Positions 15,309 to 21,267 of a DNA stretch of 21,877 nt are shown one piece after another; within the stretch, counting starts at the first letter, position 1, and the number at the start of each line of letters is the position of its first letter. The notes below the pieces were generated by a model. The model saw nothing but the letters and a program-made list of their open reading frames with translations. It was not told where the DNA came from and searched no databases. Source of the stretch: a virus; IMG/VR virus record IMGVR_UViG_3300017971_000815, positions 1-21,877 of that record; one strand, written 5' to 3'. The position numbers and the translations under genes are program-made.

Positions 15309-15668
15309 ATTAAATATATTTCTTATTTTACTTTCCCTTTGTTGATCTTGTGGTGGTGGTTCTTCCTCTTGATCTTGTGGTGGTGGTTCTTCCTCTTGAT
15401 CAGGTGGAACTTCTAATTTCGTTCTTGTTGGCTTTGTTTCCTTATCAACATTTTTCCACTTGCTTTTCTTATCCCTTAAATCTTCCATAATAGCATCATT
15501 GGCATCTGATTCTTCTTTTTTTGCCATAGCCTTGATTGCATTATCTATTATTTTAATATATCGTGCCACCTTTTCAGAAGGGTATTCTCCACCAACTTTT
15601 GGTTCAGGCAATCCAAGTGCTTTTGAAATTACACTTTCTTGTTCACCTAAATATTTTTCTATTAGCAT
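15303..15668 (-). CDS. Small protein with capsid-targeting-like leader and PPPQDQEEE repeats
   Basis: A 121-residue protein with an AGGAGA site eight bases upstream. The leader MLIEKYLGE then Q matches the motif shared with the 18340-21838 genes and ends in L-G-E, a plausible prohead-protease site. Residues ~10-60 are helical. Residues ~85-110 consist of two tandem QEEEPPPQD-type repeats from a 27-base DNA duplication, and the last residues are basic. It is the last gene of the minus-strand lysis-like operon, although its leader looks like that of the plus-strand cluster. I suggest an internal head protein; its unstructured repeat would act as a spacer. Confidence 0.65.
   Translation of the reverse strand: MLIEKYLGEQESVISKALGLPEPKVGGEYPSEKVARYIKIIDNAIKAMAKKEESDANDAIMEDLRDKKSKWKNVDKETKPTRTKLEVPPDQEEEPPPQDQEEEPPPQDQQRESKIRNIFNL
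15344..15397 (-). repeat. 27-bp perfect tandem duplication
   Basis: Two exact 27-base copies (15344-15370 and 15371-15397; each begins GATCTTGTGGTGG on the plus strand), with the first bases of a third (GATC-GGTGG). They add nine residues per copy in frame to the Pro/Glu-rich tail. Perfect identity suggests a recent slippage event. Confidence 0.9.
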
Positions 15669-15691
15669 GTTATCTCCTATATTGGTTCAGT

Positions 15692-15720
15692 TATAGGGGG
15701 GATTATGTTTCCCCCCCATA
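15692..15720 (-). terminator. GC hairpin between two minus-strand genes
   Basis: Six G (15696-15701) face seven C (15711-15717), with one further A-T pair and three outer pairs, around a ~7-base loop. It is a striking GC block in AT-rich DNA. There is no clear T-run after it on either strand, so it is not a textbook intrinsic terminator. It may attenuate or protect the 3' end of mRNA of the gene ending at 15731. Confidence 0.4.
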
Positions 15721-15730
15721 TTTATCTTAT

Positions 15731-16075
15731 TTATGATACCATTAAACATACTGTATCTAATACAGCATCAACTTTTTCTACATCAACATTTATATCACCT
15801 AATCCCATTAGGGTAAGAATGTCAATAATATCTTGTTTTAACATAGGGTCTTTTTCAAACTCATCAGAAAATTGATCCATTACTTTAGCAACAGCTTCAT
15901 CATATAGGTCTCCACTTTCTGCTGATCTAACACTTTCACATATAAGTGCTAATATTTGACCTTCTTTTGTCTTTTTGATTTCTGTTCCTGCAATTCTTCT
16001 AAGTGCCATTTTTAATGCAAGTTTTAATACTTCATATTTGTCATCAGTTTCTTCTTTATCTTTTTTCCAGAACAT
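15731..16075 (-). CDS. Small helical protein of lysis-like operon, unknown
   Basis: A 114-residue protein with an AGGAGA site upstream. It is charged at the N-terminus (MFWKKDKEETDDKYE), then mainly helical (VLKLALKMALRRIAG, then AVAKVMDQFSDEF), with a hydrophobic end (VDAVLDTVCLMVS) too short and polar for a clear membrane span. It lies eleven bases after the permuted NlpC/P60-like gene. No family is recognised. A regulator or partner of the lysis proteins is possible by position only. Confidence 0.6.
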   Translation of the reverse strand: MFWKKDKEETDDKYEVLKLALKMALRRIAGTEIKKTKEGQILALICESVRSAESGDLYDEAVAKVMDQFSDEFEKDPMLKQDIIDILTLMGLGDINVDVEKVDAVLDTVCLMVS

Positions 16076-16086
16076 AATTATTCTCC

Positions 16087-16677
16087 TTATAGTTTAAAAT
16101 CTCCATAATGTTGTACGTCCCATAAATCAGCCCCTCTTATTTTATCAGCTTGATTATCAGGGGTGTATCCTTTTGCTTTATCATGCGCCCATTTGAAATA
16201 GGCATCATCATTATAAAATATAGGGAATTTTTCATCTTCATAATCCCTGCATCCTGCAAGTAATGTTGTTATTCTTGTTAGTTCAGAGCAAACAGGTTTG
16301 AACATTGGTGTCCATTTAGCTGTTACTGTTGTGGCATGAGCTAACAATCTTAATACAGGATATCTTTTACCTTCATATTTTCTTGATACTATTTTATGAG
16401 CATATTCGAATCTTTCAGGTGTCATATCCCTATGTCTACCTATAATTACTCTATACCCAAGATAATCTTGATATATATTTTGTCTACTGTATCTCCATAA
16501 TGCTTCAAAAGTATCACCTTCTGTTGATGTTATCATTAATGAATGTCTGAATTCAGCACTTCCATCAGATGATCTTTTATTGGTCACAGAAACAATTAAT
16601 TTACCTAGCCATTCATCCATTTTGGATGTAGGAGAAATAGCAGTTACACATACTATATCACCAGGCTTTAATATCAT
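16087..16677 (-). CDS. Permuted NlpC/P60 (YiiX-like) cysteine hydrolase
   Basis: A 196-residue protein with the layout of the circularly permuted NlpC/P60 papain-like group (YaeF/YiiX): an N-terminal LKPGDIVCV opening, then the catalytic His in FRHSLMI (H45), a helical middle (TPERFEYAHKIVSRKYEGKRY, 86-106), and the nucleophile Cys in PVCSELTRI (C130) at the start of a helix. The third polar residue cannot be placed safely. Relatives cut peptide or acyl bonds, some in cell-wall peptides. There is no signal peptide. The holin-like gene is directly upstream in the same operon, so a lysis or envelope role is reasonable, but a virion or host-modifying role is not excluded. AGGAG precedes the start. 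Confidence 0.65.
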   Translation of the reverse strand: MILKPGDIVCVTAISPTSKMDEWLGKLIVSVTNKRSSDGSAEFRHSLMITSTEGDTFEALWRYSRQNIYQDYLGYRVIIGRHRDMTPERFEYAHKIVSRKYEGKRYPVLRLLAHATTVTAKWTPMFKPVCSELTRITTLLAGCRDYEDEKFPIFYNDDAYFKWAHDKAKGYTPDNQADKIRGADLWDVQHYGDFKL

Positions 16678-16688
16678 ATATCATTCTC

Positions 16689-17066
16689 CTATTTTTTTCT
16701 TTTTTCCTTTTCGTTTTGTATCCATACATGTAATGCTGTATAGAGTTCTTTTACTGCATCTTCATTTTTTCCGATTGCCTTAGTAAATTCTTTTACTGAT
16801 TCTTCATCATTTCCTATTGCTTTGGTGAATTCCTTTACATATAATGGGTTTGGAATTGAAACTCCTTTATCAGGCAATGATTTGTTTGTAAGAAATCTTA
16901 AAACTACATTAGCTGATCCATATATTAAAGCAACTACTGCCGGTGCTGCTTCAGGTGGTAGAGGTATTCCATTTGAAGCAGCAAGACCTATTACCAAAGT
17001 TGTTAATATCACATTGACATTAATTGTCTTACTCTTTAACATTCCTAACAAAATCTGTTTATTCAT
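16689..17066 (-). CDS. Holin-like two-TM protein with 14-residue repeats
   Basis: A 125-residue membrane protein. TM1 spans about residues 18-33 (NVILTTLVIGLAASNG) and TM2 about 41-58 (APAVVALIYGSANVVLRFL), joined by a short Pro-rich turn (IPLPPEA), followed by a polar LTNKSLPDKG. This layout resembles phage holins of the two-TM type. The C-terminus contains 14-residue repeats starting at V77, V91 and V105 (VKEFTKAIG first), then a Lys-rich end. AAGGAGA precedes the ATG. With the neighbouring hydrolase and coiled-coil TM protein it suggests a lysis cassette. The long repeat tail is unusual for a holin and may gate timing or bind a partner. Confidence 0.7.
   Translation of the reverse strand: MNKQILLGMLKSKTINVNVILTTLVIGLAASNGIPLPPEAAPAVVALIYGSANVVLRFLTNKSLPDKGVSIPNPLYVKEFTKAIGNDEESVKEFTKAIGKNEDAVKELYTALHVWIQNEKEKRKK
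16755..16838 (-). repeat. 42-bp in-frame repeat in holin-like gene
   Basis: Two near-identical 42-base units encode VKEFTKAIG-x-(N/D)-E-(E/D)-(S/A) twice (residues 77-90 and 91-104), followed by a third diverged partial unit (VKELYTALHVW). The heptad-compatible 14-residue period fits an amphipathic helix or coiled coil on the cytoplasmic tail. Confidence 0.8.
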
Positions 17067-17096
17067 TTTCTATTCTCCTTTTAACGTATTTTACCT

Positions 17097-17118
17097 ATTA
17101 AACTTATACTAGTTTAAT
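17097..17118. other. AT-rich inverted repeat between PAS and holin-like genes
   Basis: ATTAAACT and AGTTTAAT face each other across six bases, a perfect 8-bp inverted repeat in the short gap between the PAS gene and the holin-like gene. TTTT follows on the plus strand, yet no plus-strand gene ends here. On the minus strand no T-run follows. It could be a small operator or a weak attenuator for the holin-like gene. Confidence 0.4.
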
Positions 17119-17138
17119 TTTCTTACCTCACAATTTTT

Positions 17139-17744
17139 TTAGACGTATATCTTTTCTTCTGTGTCAAAACTAGGTTTACATGTATCAACAATTTTATCTC
17201 TTAAATGTATAACATCTCTCATAGCTATTATCATTTCTCTATCTTTATTTATAATATCCCTGTAATAGCTTCTTATTGATTCCATGTTTATATCATCTAT
17301 AATTAGGGGTCTTTTTCTGATTCCAAAACTGAATGTCCAATTGTAGTCCGTATTAATGTGAGAGTTAAACCAATGAACTTCTATCAAATCATTATTTGCG
17401 GTAACTATGTTATTTTTAAATTCCCTATATTTTTCCCAACCATCAATTCCATCAGCTACAGACTTATGGATTACAGATATAACATCTCTTTCTTCATCAG
17501 CTACAAAATCTAGCCAACATCTTCCAATTAATTCTGTATATCCTTTAAATCCAAGATCAATTGATAAACTTGCATTTGCAAATCTTACAATTAGATTTTG
17601 ATCAAGAACTAATGAATACATATTTGTGAAATTCAACATATTGAAGATGATATTCCTTAGTTCTTTTACTTCATCTTCTAAGGTACTACGTCTTTCAATA
17701 CCTGATCTACGTTCATTAGTGACTTGTTTTTTCAAATCTGACAT
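17139..17744 (-). CDS. Stand-alone PAS-domain protein
   Basis: A 201-residue protein. A basic N-terminus and short helix (residues ~1-35, with ERRSGIERRS) lead into a PAS fold at ~36-145: SLVLDQNLIVRFANAS as the first hairpin, GYTELIGRCWLDFV and DEERD-x-I as the helical part, EKYREFKNNIVTANN and LIEVHWFNSHI as later strands, then NWTFSFGIRKR. The last ~55 residues are helical (YYRDIINKDREMIIAMRDVIHLRDKI), probably a coiled coil for dimer formation. No kinase, cyclase or DNA-binding domain is attached, so the sensor would act through partners. PAS domains sense ligands, redox state or light in bacteria and are uncommon in phages. It lies between a tail-anchored protein and the holin-like gene. 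AAGGAG precedes the start. Confidence 0.78.
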   Translation of the reverse strand: MSDLKKQVTNERRSGIERRSTLEDEVKELRNIIFNMLNFTNMYSLVLDQNLIVRFANASLSIDLGFKGYTELIGRCWLDFVADEERDVISVIHKSVADGIDGWEKYREFKNNIVTANNDLIEVHWFNSHINTDYNWTFSFGIRKRPLIIDDINMESIRSYYRDIINKDREMIIAMRDVIHLRDKIVDTCKPSFDTEEKIYV

Positions 17745-17755
17745 GTTTTTCTCCT

Positions 17756-18229
17756 TTATGGCAATACTGTTGGATTTGTTTGTATGAAATTAGATATGGT
17801 TATTATTATACCTATTAAGCTAAGTACTATAGTTCCCATACCTATCCATCCAAGATGTATTTTACTAATTATCTTAGAATTATCATCAACTGATTTTTTT
17901 CCATGTTCTTCTATTCTATTTGATATATTGCTTTCTGAATTTGTTATTCTATCTTCTACGTCATTTATCTTTCCCCCCACTCCATCTATTTTTTTTACCG
18001 TATCTCTTAATTTTTCATTTGTATTTTCTATTTTTTCTGTAATGGAGCTTAAAGTATTACATATTGTGTTTTGTTTAGAAAATAGATTGTCTTGTCTTGT
18101 GGCTATACCATCTAATTTATCAATGGTTTTTGAGGATTGATCTAATATCGTTTGATGCATGATTATCATATTCCTGTAACTTTCCATCAGTAATACTAAA
18201 TCATCTCTCGTTAATTTTTCTTCAGACAT
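17756..18229 (-). CDS. Tail-anchored coiled-coil membrane protein
   Basis: A 157-residue protein, first gene of the minus-strand operon. Residues ~10-120 form long helices with heptad spacing (SKTIDKLDGIATRQDNL, then ITEKIENTNEKLRDTVKKID, then DVEDRITNSESNISNRI). One hydrophobic segment, residues 127-147 (GWIGMGTIVLSLIGIIITIS), lies near the C-terminus. GGGGAG stands about ten bases before the ATG. Proteins of this build occur near phage lysis genes, sometimes as small holins, antiholins or spanin-like parts, but there is no lipobox or signal sequence here. It probably sits in the inner membrane with its coiled coil in the cytoplasm. Confidence 0.68.
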   Translation of the reverse strand: MSEEKLTRDDLVLLMESYRNMIIMHQTILDQSSKTIDKLDGIATRQDNLFSKQNTICNTLSSITEKIENTNEKLRDTVKKIDGVGGKINDVEDRITNSESNISNRIEEHGKKSVDDNSKIISKIHLGWIGMGTIVLSLIGIIITISNFIQTNPTVLP

Positions 18230-18268
18230 AAGTAAAACTCCCCAATTTATGTAGTAACCTCTATCTTA

Positions 18269-18276
18269 TATTTATA
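18269..18276 (-). promoter_or_regulatory. T4-late-type promoter box toward lysis-like operon
   Basis: The minus strand reads TATAAATA. A start near 18262 leaves a ~33-base leader that includes the GGGGAG ribosome site of the coiled-coil gene at 18229. Position and leader length are as expected for a late promoter; a late switch would fit lysis genes. Confidence 0.5.
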
Positions 18277-18323
18277 TTTCTTTGTAAAAAAATACTATTT
18301 TTCATTCAAAATGATTAAAAATT

Positions 18324-18331
18324 TATAAATA
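18324..18331 (+). promoter_or_regulatory. T4-late-type promoter box toward internal-protein cluster
   Basis: An exact TATAAATA. Transcription would begin at about 18337-18339, at or next to the ATG at 18340. The first cluster gene has no visible ribosome site, so its mRNA would be leaderless. Late expression would fit head proteins. This region (18230-18339) otherwise holds no gene and is very AT-rich. Confidence 0.45.
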
Positions 18332-18339
18332 TTAGTGAT

Positions 18340-18546
18340 ATGAAAAGACTACTAAATAAAATAGATGGATATTTGGACATAAAAGAGAAGTATGATTCTA
18401 TTTCTTTATCTTCTAAAAGTGATTATAATTTAAATGAAATCATTGAAATTATTAAAAAATCTTCTGATAAAGAGAAATCTATTTCTATGTTTAATGATGA
18501 TATTAAGCAAAAAATTAGAAAATTAATGGAAGGGGGAATATTATAA
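18340..18546 (+). CDS. Small protein with capsid-targeting-like leader
   Basis: A 68-residue protein that opens with MKRLLNKIDGYLDIKEK, nearly the same as the leader of the gene at 19838 (LLSKIDGYL). The rest is Ser/Lys/Asp-rich with a helical end (IKQKIRKLMEGG). No ribosome site is visible before the ATG, and a stop codon lies in frame just upstream, so the start cannot be moved back. The stop overlaps the next ATG (TAATG). Probably a small internal head protein of the cluster; no other family is seen. Confidence 0.65.
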   Translation: MKRLLNKIDGYLDIKEKYDSISLSSKSDYNLNEIIEIIKKSSDKEKSISMFNDDIKQKIRKLMEGGIL

Positions 18547-18842
18547 TGGGTGTAGATAAGATTGATAAATATCTCAATAAAAAAGAAAGTAAGGTAGATG
18601 AACAAAATGATGAAAAGAAATCTCAGATGTATAGAGAAGGTCTTTTTCAATTAAGAAGTGCTTTTTTTGAATTTAGTCAAAATTATATGAAAGCTATGGG
18701 TATGATGATGCAAAGTAAAAATGTTTATCCTAAATACAAAAAATATAGAGATTCTATAGCAACTACTTATGAAAAGATGGATGATTCTATTTCAAAACAT
18801 TTTGAAATTCTTACTAAAGATTTAGATAAGCAAAATAGATAA
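18546..18842 (+). CDS. Small helical protein with capsid-targeting-like leader
   Basis: A 98-residue protein. The leader MGVDKIDKYLNKKES resembles those of its neighbours but lacks a clear L-x-E end. The body is helical and Met-rich (FFEFSQNYMKAMGMMMQSK) and then basic and acidic by turns. It is coupled to the preceding gene by one-base overlap. It might be a scaffold or internal protein. No named domain. Confidence 0.62.
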   Translation: MGVDKIDKYLNKKESKVDEQNDEKKSQMYREGLFQLRSAFFEFSQNYMKAMGMMMQSKNVYPKYKKYRDSIATTYEKMDDSISKHFEILTKDLDKQNR

Positions 18843-18851
18843 GGAGTTAAA

Positions 18852-19376
18852 ATGAACAAAATTAAAGAAGTATTACTTGAAGCTGATAAGAAGTCTGATA
18901 AGAAGGCTGATAAGAAAACTGATAGCAGTTCTAAAAAGAAAGAAGGAAAAATGTTAGGTAAGCTTCATGATCTTGATGATAAAATTGAAGATTTTATTGA
19001 TAGTTTAGAAGATCAGATTATGAGTGTTGAGGATAATCCTGTATTTGTTAAAAAAGCACAACAGCTTTTAGCAGACATGTCAAAAGAATATTCTGAATTT
19101 ATTATGGCATTAAGAGCTATTGTCAATGCAGTTGATAGAAAAGGTCAAATGTTACCATCTATTCCACCACAACCATCTAGAGTTAGAGATGTAATGGATG
19201 GATCAGGAGAGGAAGAACCACCTGTTGAGGAAGAATTGCCACCTGAAGAAGAAGAAGCACCACCTGAAGAAGAAGGTGATGATGATGAATTTGAATTGAA
19301 GGTTGCTAAAAAGAAAGGTGGAAAAAAGAAACCTGCAAAGAAAAAAAGTCCTGTAAAAGAAGCATTGGAACTATAA
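18852..19376 (+). CDS. Acidic-to-basic low-complexity protein with leader ending LLE|A
   Basis: A 174-residue protein with a GGAG site. The leader MNKIKEVLLE then ADKK has L-L-E before A, an excellent T4-type prohead-protease site. A Lys/Asp/Ser-rich stretch follows (~12-33), then a helical domain (~35-100, LHDLDDKIEDFIDSLEDQI), a run of EEE/PP repeats (~118-148, strongly acidic), and a Lys-rich, histone-like end (KVAKKKGGKKKPAKKK at ~153-168). Acidic runs beside Lys-rich tails recall T4 scaffold and internal proteins. I infer a head-internal or scaffold protein. The DNA of the EEE/PP part is purine-rich and repeat-like. Confidence 0.68.
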   Translation: MNKIKEVLLEADKKSDKKADKKTDSSSKKKEGKMLGKLHDLDDKIEDFIDSLEDQIMSVEDNPVFVKKAQQLLADMSKEYSEFIMALRAIVNAVDRKGQMLPSIPPQPSRVRDVMDGSGEEEPPVEEELPPEEEEAPPEEEGDDDEFELKVAKKKGGKKKPAKKKSPVKEALEL

Positions 19377-19377
19377 T

Positions 19378-19854
19378 ATGAATTTACTTGAAACAATTGA
19401 TGATATACTTGAACAAGAAAAGAGTATATTACCTAAAGATAAAACAAAAACAAAGACTAATTTTGAGTTTGATGAAAATATGTTTGATAAAATGGCAAAC
19501 TTTATCATTAATCTTGATCCCGATTCTCTTAGTGATTCTCAAGTTGAATCAGTTATAAATATGATTGAAGACCTTGAAGTTGATGTTGATGAAATAGATG
19601 AGGCTAAAAAACCAAAGCTTGCTAAAAAAACGGTCTCAACTGAAAACCAATATTCTAAGAGATGGTATAGAAAAAACAGAACAAATATAAAAAGAAGAAA
19701 GGCGAAATTCAGAAGGAGTTCTGAAGGTAGAAAAAGGCTAATGAAGAAAAAAAGATTAGCTAAAATGGGAAGGACTCCTACAGGCAGAAAGAAAGTAAGA
19801 TATCACGTAAAAAAGAAAAGCGATAGGAGAGTTGACAATGAACCTACTAAGTAA
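19378..19854 (+). CDS. Acidic propeptide + basic histone-like head protein (paralogue A)
   Basis: A 158-residue protein in two parts. The N-terminal ~77 residues hold the shared leader MNLLETIDDILEQ and an acidic helical region (FIINLDPDSLSDSQVESV, then LEVDVDEIDEA). The remaining ~80 are extremely Arg/Lys-rich (RRKAKFRRSSEGRKRLMKKK, later GRKKVRYHVKKK). The switch falls directly at I-D-E before AKK, a plausible prohead-protease site. The acidic half would neutralise the basic half until cleavage. The same architecture, with shared motifs (NLDPDSLS/NLDSDNLS, KF-RR), is found in the gene at 20401. I infer a DNA-binding protein packed into the head. TATAATATG links it to the preceding gene. Confidence 0.72.
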   Translation: MNLLETIDDILEQEKSILPKDKTKTKTNFEFDENMFDKMANFIINLDPDSLSDSQVESVINMIEDLEVDVDEIDEAKKPKLAKKTVSTENQYSKRWYRKNRTNIKRRKAKFRRSSEGRKRLMKKKRLAKMGRTPTGRKKVRYHVKKKSDRRVDNEPTK

Positions 19855-20050
19855 AATTGATGGTTACTTAACTGAAAAAGTTGAAGTAGATCAAGTTATG
19901 AAAACAAAAGACGGTAAAGTAGCTGTTAAATGGAAGGGTAAAAAAAGTTTTCAAGTTATTGATGATAAAGAAGTAGGATTATATTTAATGTATCTCATAA
20001 CAAGAAATCCAGAAGAAAAGAAAAAAATTACGGCTACTGTTGCGAAATAA
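19838..20050 (+). CDS. Small protein with capsid-targeting-like leader ending YLTE
   Basis: A 70-residue protein. I use the ATG at 19838, not the TTG at 19832, because GGAG at 19826-19829 lies eight bases before it. The leader MNLLSKIDGYLTE then K is the cleanest example of the shared motif. After it comes a small beta-like domain (DQVMKTKDGKVAVKWKGKKSFQVI) and a helix. The start overlaps the end of the preceding gene by 17 bases. After cleavage at E13 a ~57-residue basic domain would remain. Function unknown. Confidence 0.68.
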   Translation: MNLLSKIDGYLTEKVEVDQVMKTKDGKVAVKWKGKKSFQVIDDKEVGLYLMYLITRNPEEKKKITATVAK

Positions 20051-20062
20051 GGAGAATATACA

Positions 20063-20401
20063 ATGAGTTTAATAGATAAAATTGATGAATTTATTGATAA
20101 GATAGATGATAGAAAATATGATACTAGTTATACACTTGAAGATTTACAAGAATTAGGATTAGAAGCAGATGTTATTGAAAGATTAATTGAAGACGGTATG
20201 AAACAGAAGGATGATTACAAACCTTCAGAATATTTAAATGGTAAAAGAAAAGTTGGTGGTAAGGAATATGATAATTTCTTTAAAGGTATGCTAAAGAAAT
20301 GGAAAATCAAGAGCTATAAAGACCTTCCTAAAAATAAACAAGATGATTTTTTTAATGATGTTGATAAGGGATGGAATTCTAAAAAGGAGAAGAAAAAATA
20401 A
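20063..20401 (+). CDS. Leader-bearing protein with phage C-terminal FFK...VDKGW domain
   Basis: A 112-residue protein with AAGGAGA upstream. The leader is MSLIDKIDEFIDKID, with no clear L-x-E. Residues ~20-50 form an acidic helix-turn-helix-like part (TLEDLQELGLEADVIERLI). The C-terminal ~50 residues (NFFKGMLKKWKIKSYKDLP, then FFNDVDKGW) form a small helical block that I have seen at the ends of many virion and hypothetical proteins of large phages. TAATG overlap couples it to the next gene. Its place between two leader-bearing genes supports a head-internal role. Confidence 0.65.
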   Translation: MSLIDKIDEFIDKIDDRKYDTSYTLEDLQELGLEADVIERLIEDGMKQKDDYKPSEYLNGKRKVGGKEYDNFFKGMLKKWKIKSYKDLPKNKQDDFFNDVDKGWNSKKEKKK

Positions 20402-20823
20402 TGGATATTCAAACAAAACTTCAAGACTATTTGGATAATAAAGATAATGATGAATACTATCCTGAAGAAGATGCTGCATTAATGGATAGAATGATGGAAT
20501 TTATTATGAATCTTGATTCTGATAATCTTAGTGAAGATGAGATTGATGAGGTAACGGAAATTATTGATTCTATTGCTGATGAAAATCTTGATGAGACTCT
20601 TGAAGATGATCTTGATGAAGCTGTTGCTGCTAGAAAGGTAAAAATTAAACCTTCTGATAAACGTAAAAGAAGAATGGAATATAGACGTAATAGAGCAGCA
20701 TTGAAGCTGAAAGCTAAGAAATTCAGAAGGACAACTAAGTATAAGCAATGGAATAGAATGAAGAAAAGAAAGGCAAGTCAAGGTAAGACAGCAAGAGGTA
20801 AAAGAGTTAGAAAGTTCATGTAA
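20401..20823 (+). CDS. Acidic propeptide + basic histone-like head protein (paralogue B)
   Basis: A 140-residue paralogue of the protein at 19378. The leader is MDIQTKLQDYLDNK. An acidic region follows (EDEIDEVTEIIDSIADENL, up to DDLDEA at ~75), then a strongly basic half (RRNRAALKLKAKKFRRTT, later RKASQGKTARGKRVRKFM). The acid-to-base switch again falls at L-D-E before A. Shared landmarks with paralogue A are MxxFIxNLDxDxLS in the acidic part and K-x-KKFRR or AKFRR in the basic part. One probable duplication is separated by two unrelated leader genes. No gap lies between its stop and the gp4-like start. Confidence 0.72.
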   Translation: MDIQTKLQDYLDNKDNDEYYPEEDAALMDRMMEFIMNLDSDNLSEDEIDEVTEIIDSIADENLDETLEDDLDEAVAARKVKIKPSDKRKRRMEYRRNRAALKLKAKKFRRTTKYKQWNRMKKRKASQGKTARGKRVRKFM

Positions 20824-21267
20824 ATGAAGAAATATAAGAGAAAAAAGAACGAAAAGGAATATATTCCTAATAATCCTGAAAAGTATTGTGGAACATATCC
20901 TATTGTATGCAGGTCTTCTTGGGAACATAGAGTATGTCAATATTTTGATTTTCATAAGGACGTTATAGAGTGGTCAAGTGAGAATCATAGGATAAAATAT
21001 TGGGATGGTAGTAGAGGTAAATATAGGATATATTATCCTGATTTTTACGTTATGTTCAAAGGAAGGGGTAAGTATATAGTAGAGGTTAAACCACAAAAAG
21101 ATTTAAGGATGCCAAGGAAAAAAGGTGGTAAGAGTCAGAAGACTATGATGATTAGAGAAGATACGTTCTTAACTAATCAATATAAGTTTGAAGCAGCAAA
21201 GGAATACTGTAAGAAGCTTGGTTATAAATTTGTAATACTCACAGAAAAGGATTTGTTTAGGAGATAA
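20824..21267 (+). CDS. 4: Head-completion nuclease, T4 gp4-like
   Basis: A 147-residue protein close in size to T4 gp4 (~150), which completes the filled head before tail joining. The TnsA-like/PD-(D/E)xK nuclease layout is clear: CRSSWEHRVCQYFDFHKDVI with the first-helix Glu, EWSSENHRIKYWD, then YYPDFYV with the catalytic Asp, and YIVEVKPQKDL with the E-x-K pair, followed by a Lys-rich strip and a final strand YKFVILTEKDLF. It begins directly after the preceding stop. It has no capsid-targeting-like leader, unlike the genes around it. Its presence strongly supports a head-related meaning for the cluster. Confidence 0.88.
   Translation: MKKYKRKKNEKEYIPNNPEKYCGTYPIVCRSSWEHRVCQYFDFHKDVIEWSSENHRIKYWDGSRGKYRIYYPDFYVMFKGRGKYIVEVKPQKDLRMPRKKGGKSQKTMMIREDTFLTNQYKFEAAKEYCKKLGYKFVILTEKDLFRR

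Noticed and set aside
17097-17118. Inverted repeat as an intrinsic terminator
   Set aside because: The T-run lies on the strand without an upstream gene, and the stem is pure weak AT. Kept only as an unassigned repeat.
19832-19837. TTG start two codons upstream of the ATG at 19838
   Set aside because: GGAG spacing is better for the ATG, and the shared leader starts there.
20479-20955. Long minus-strand hydrophobic frame opposite the cluster
   Set aside because: It is the antisense of a Lys/Asp-rich coding region, with no ribosome site.
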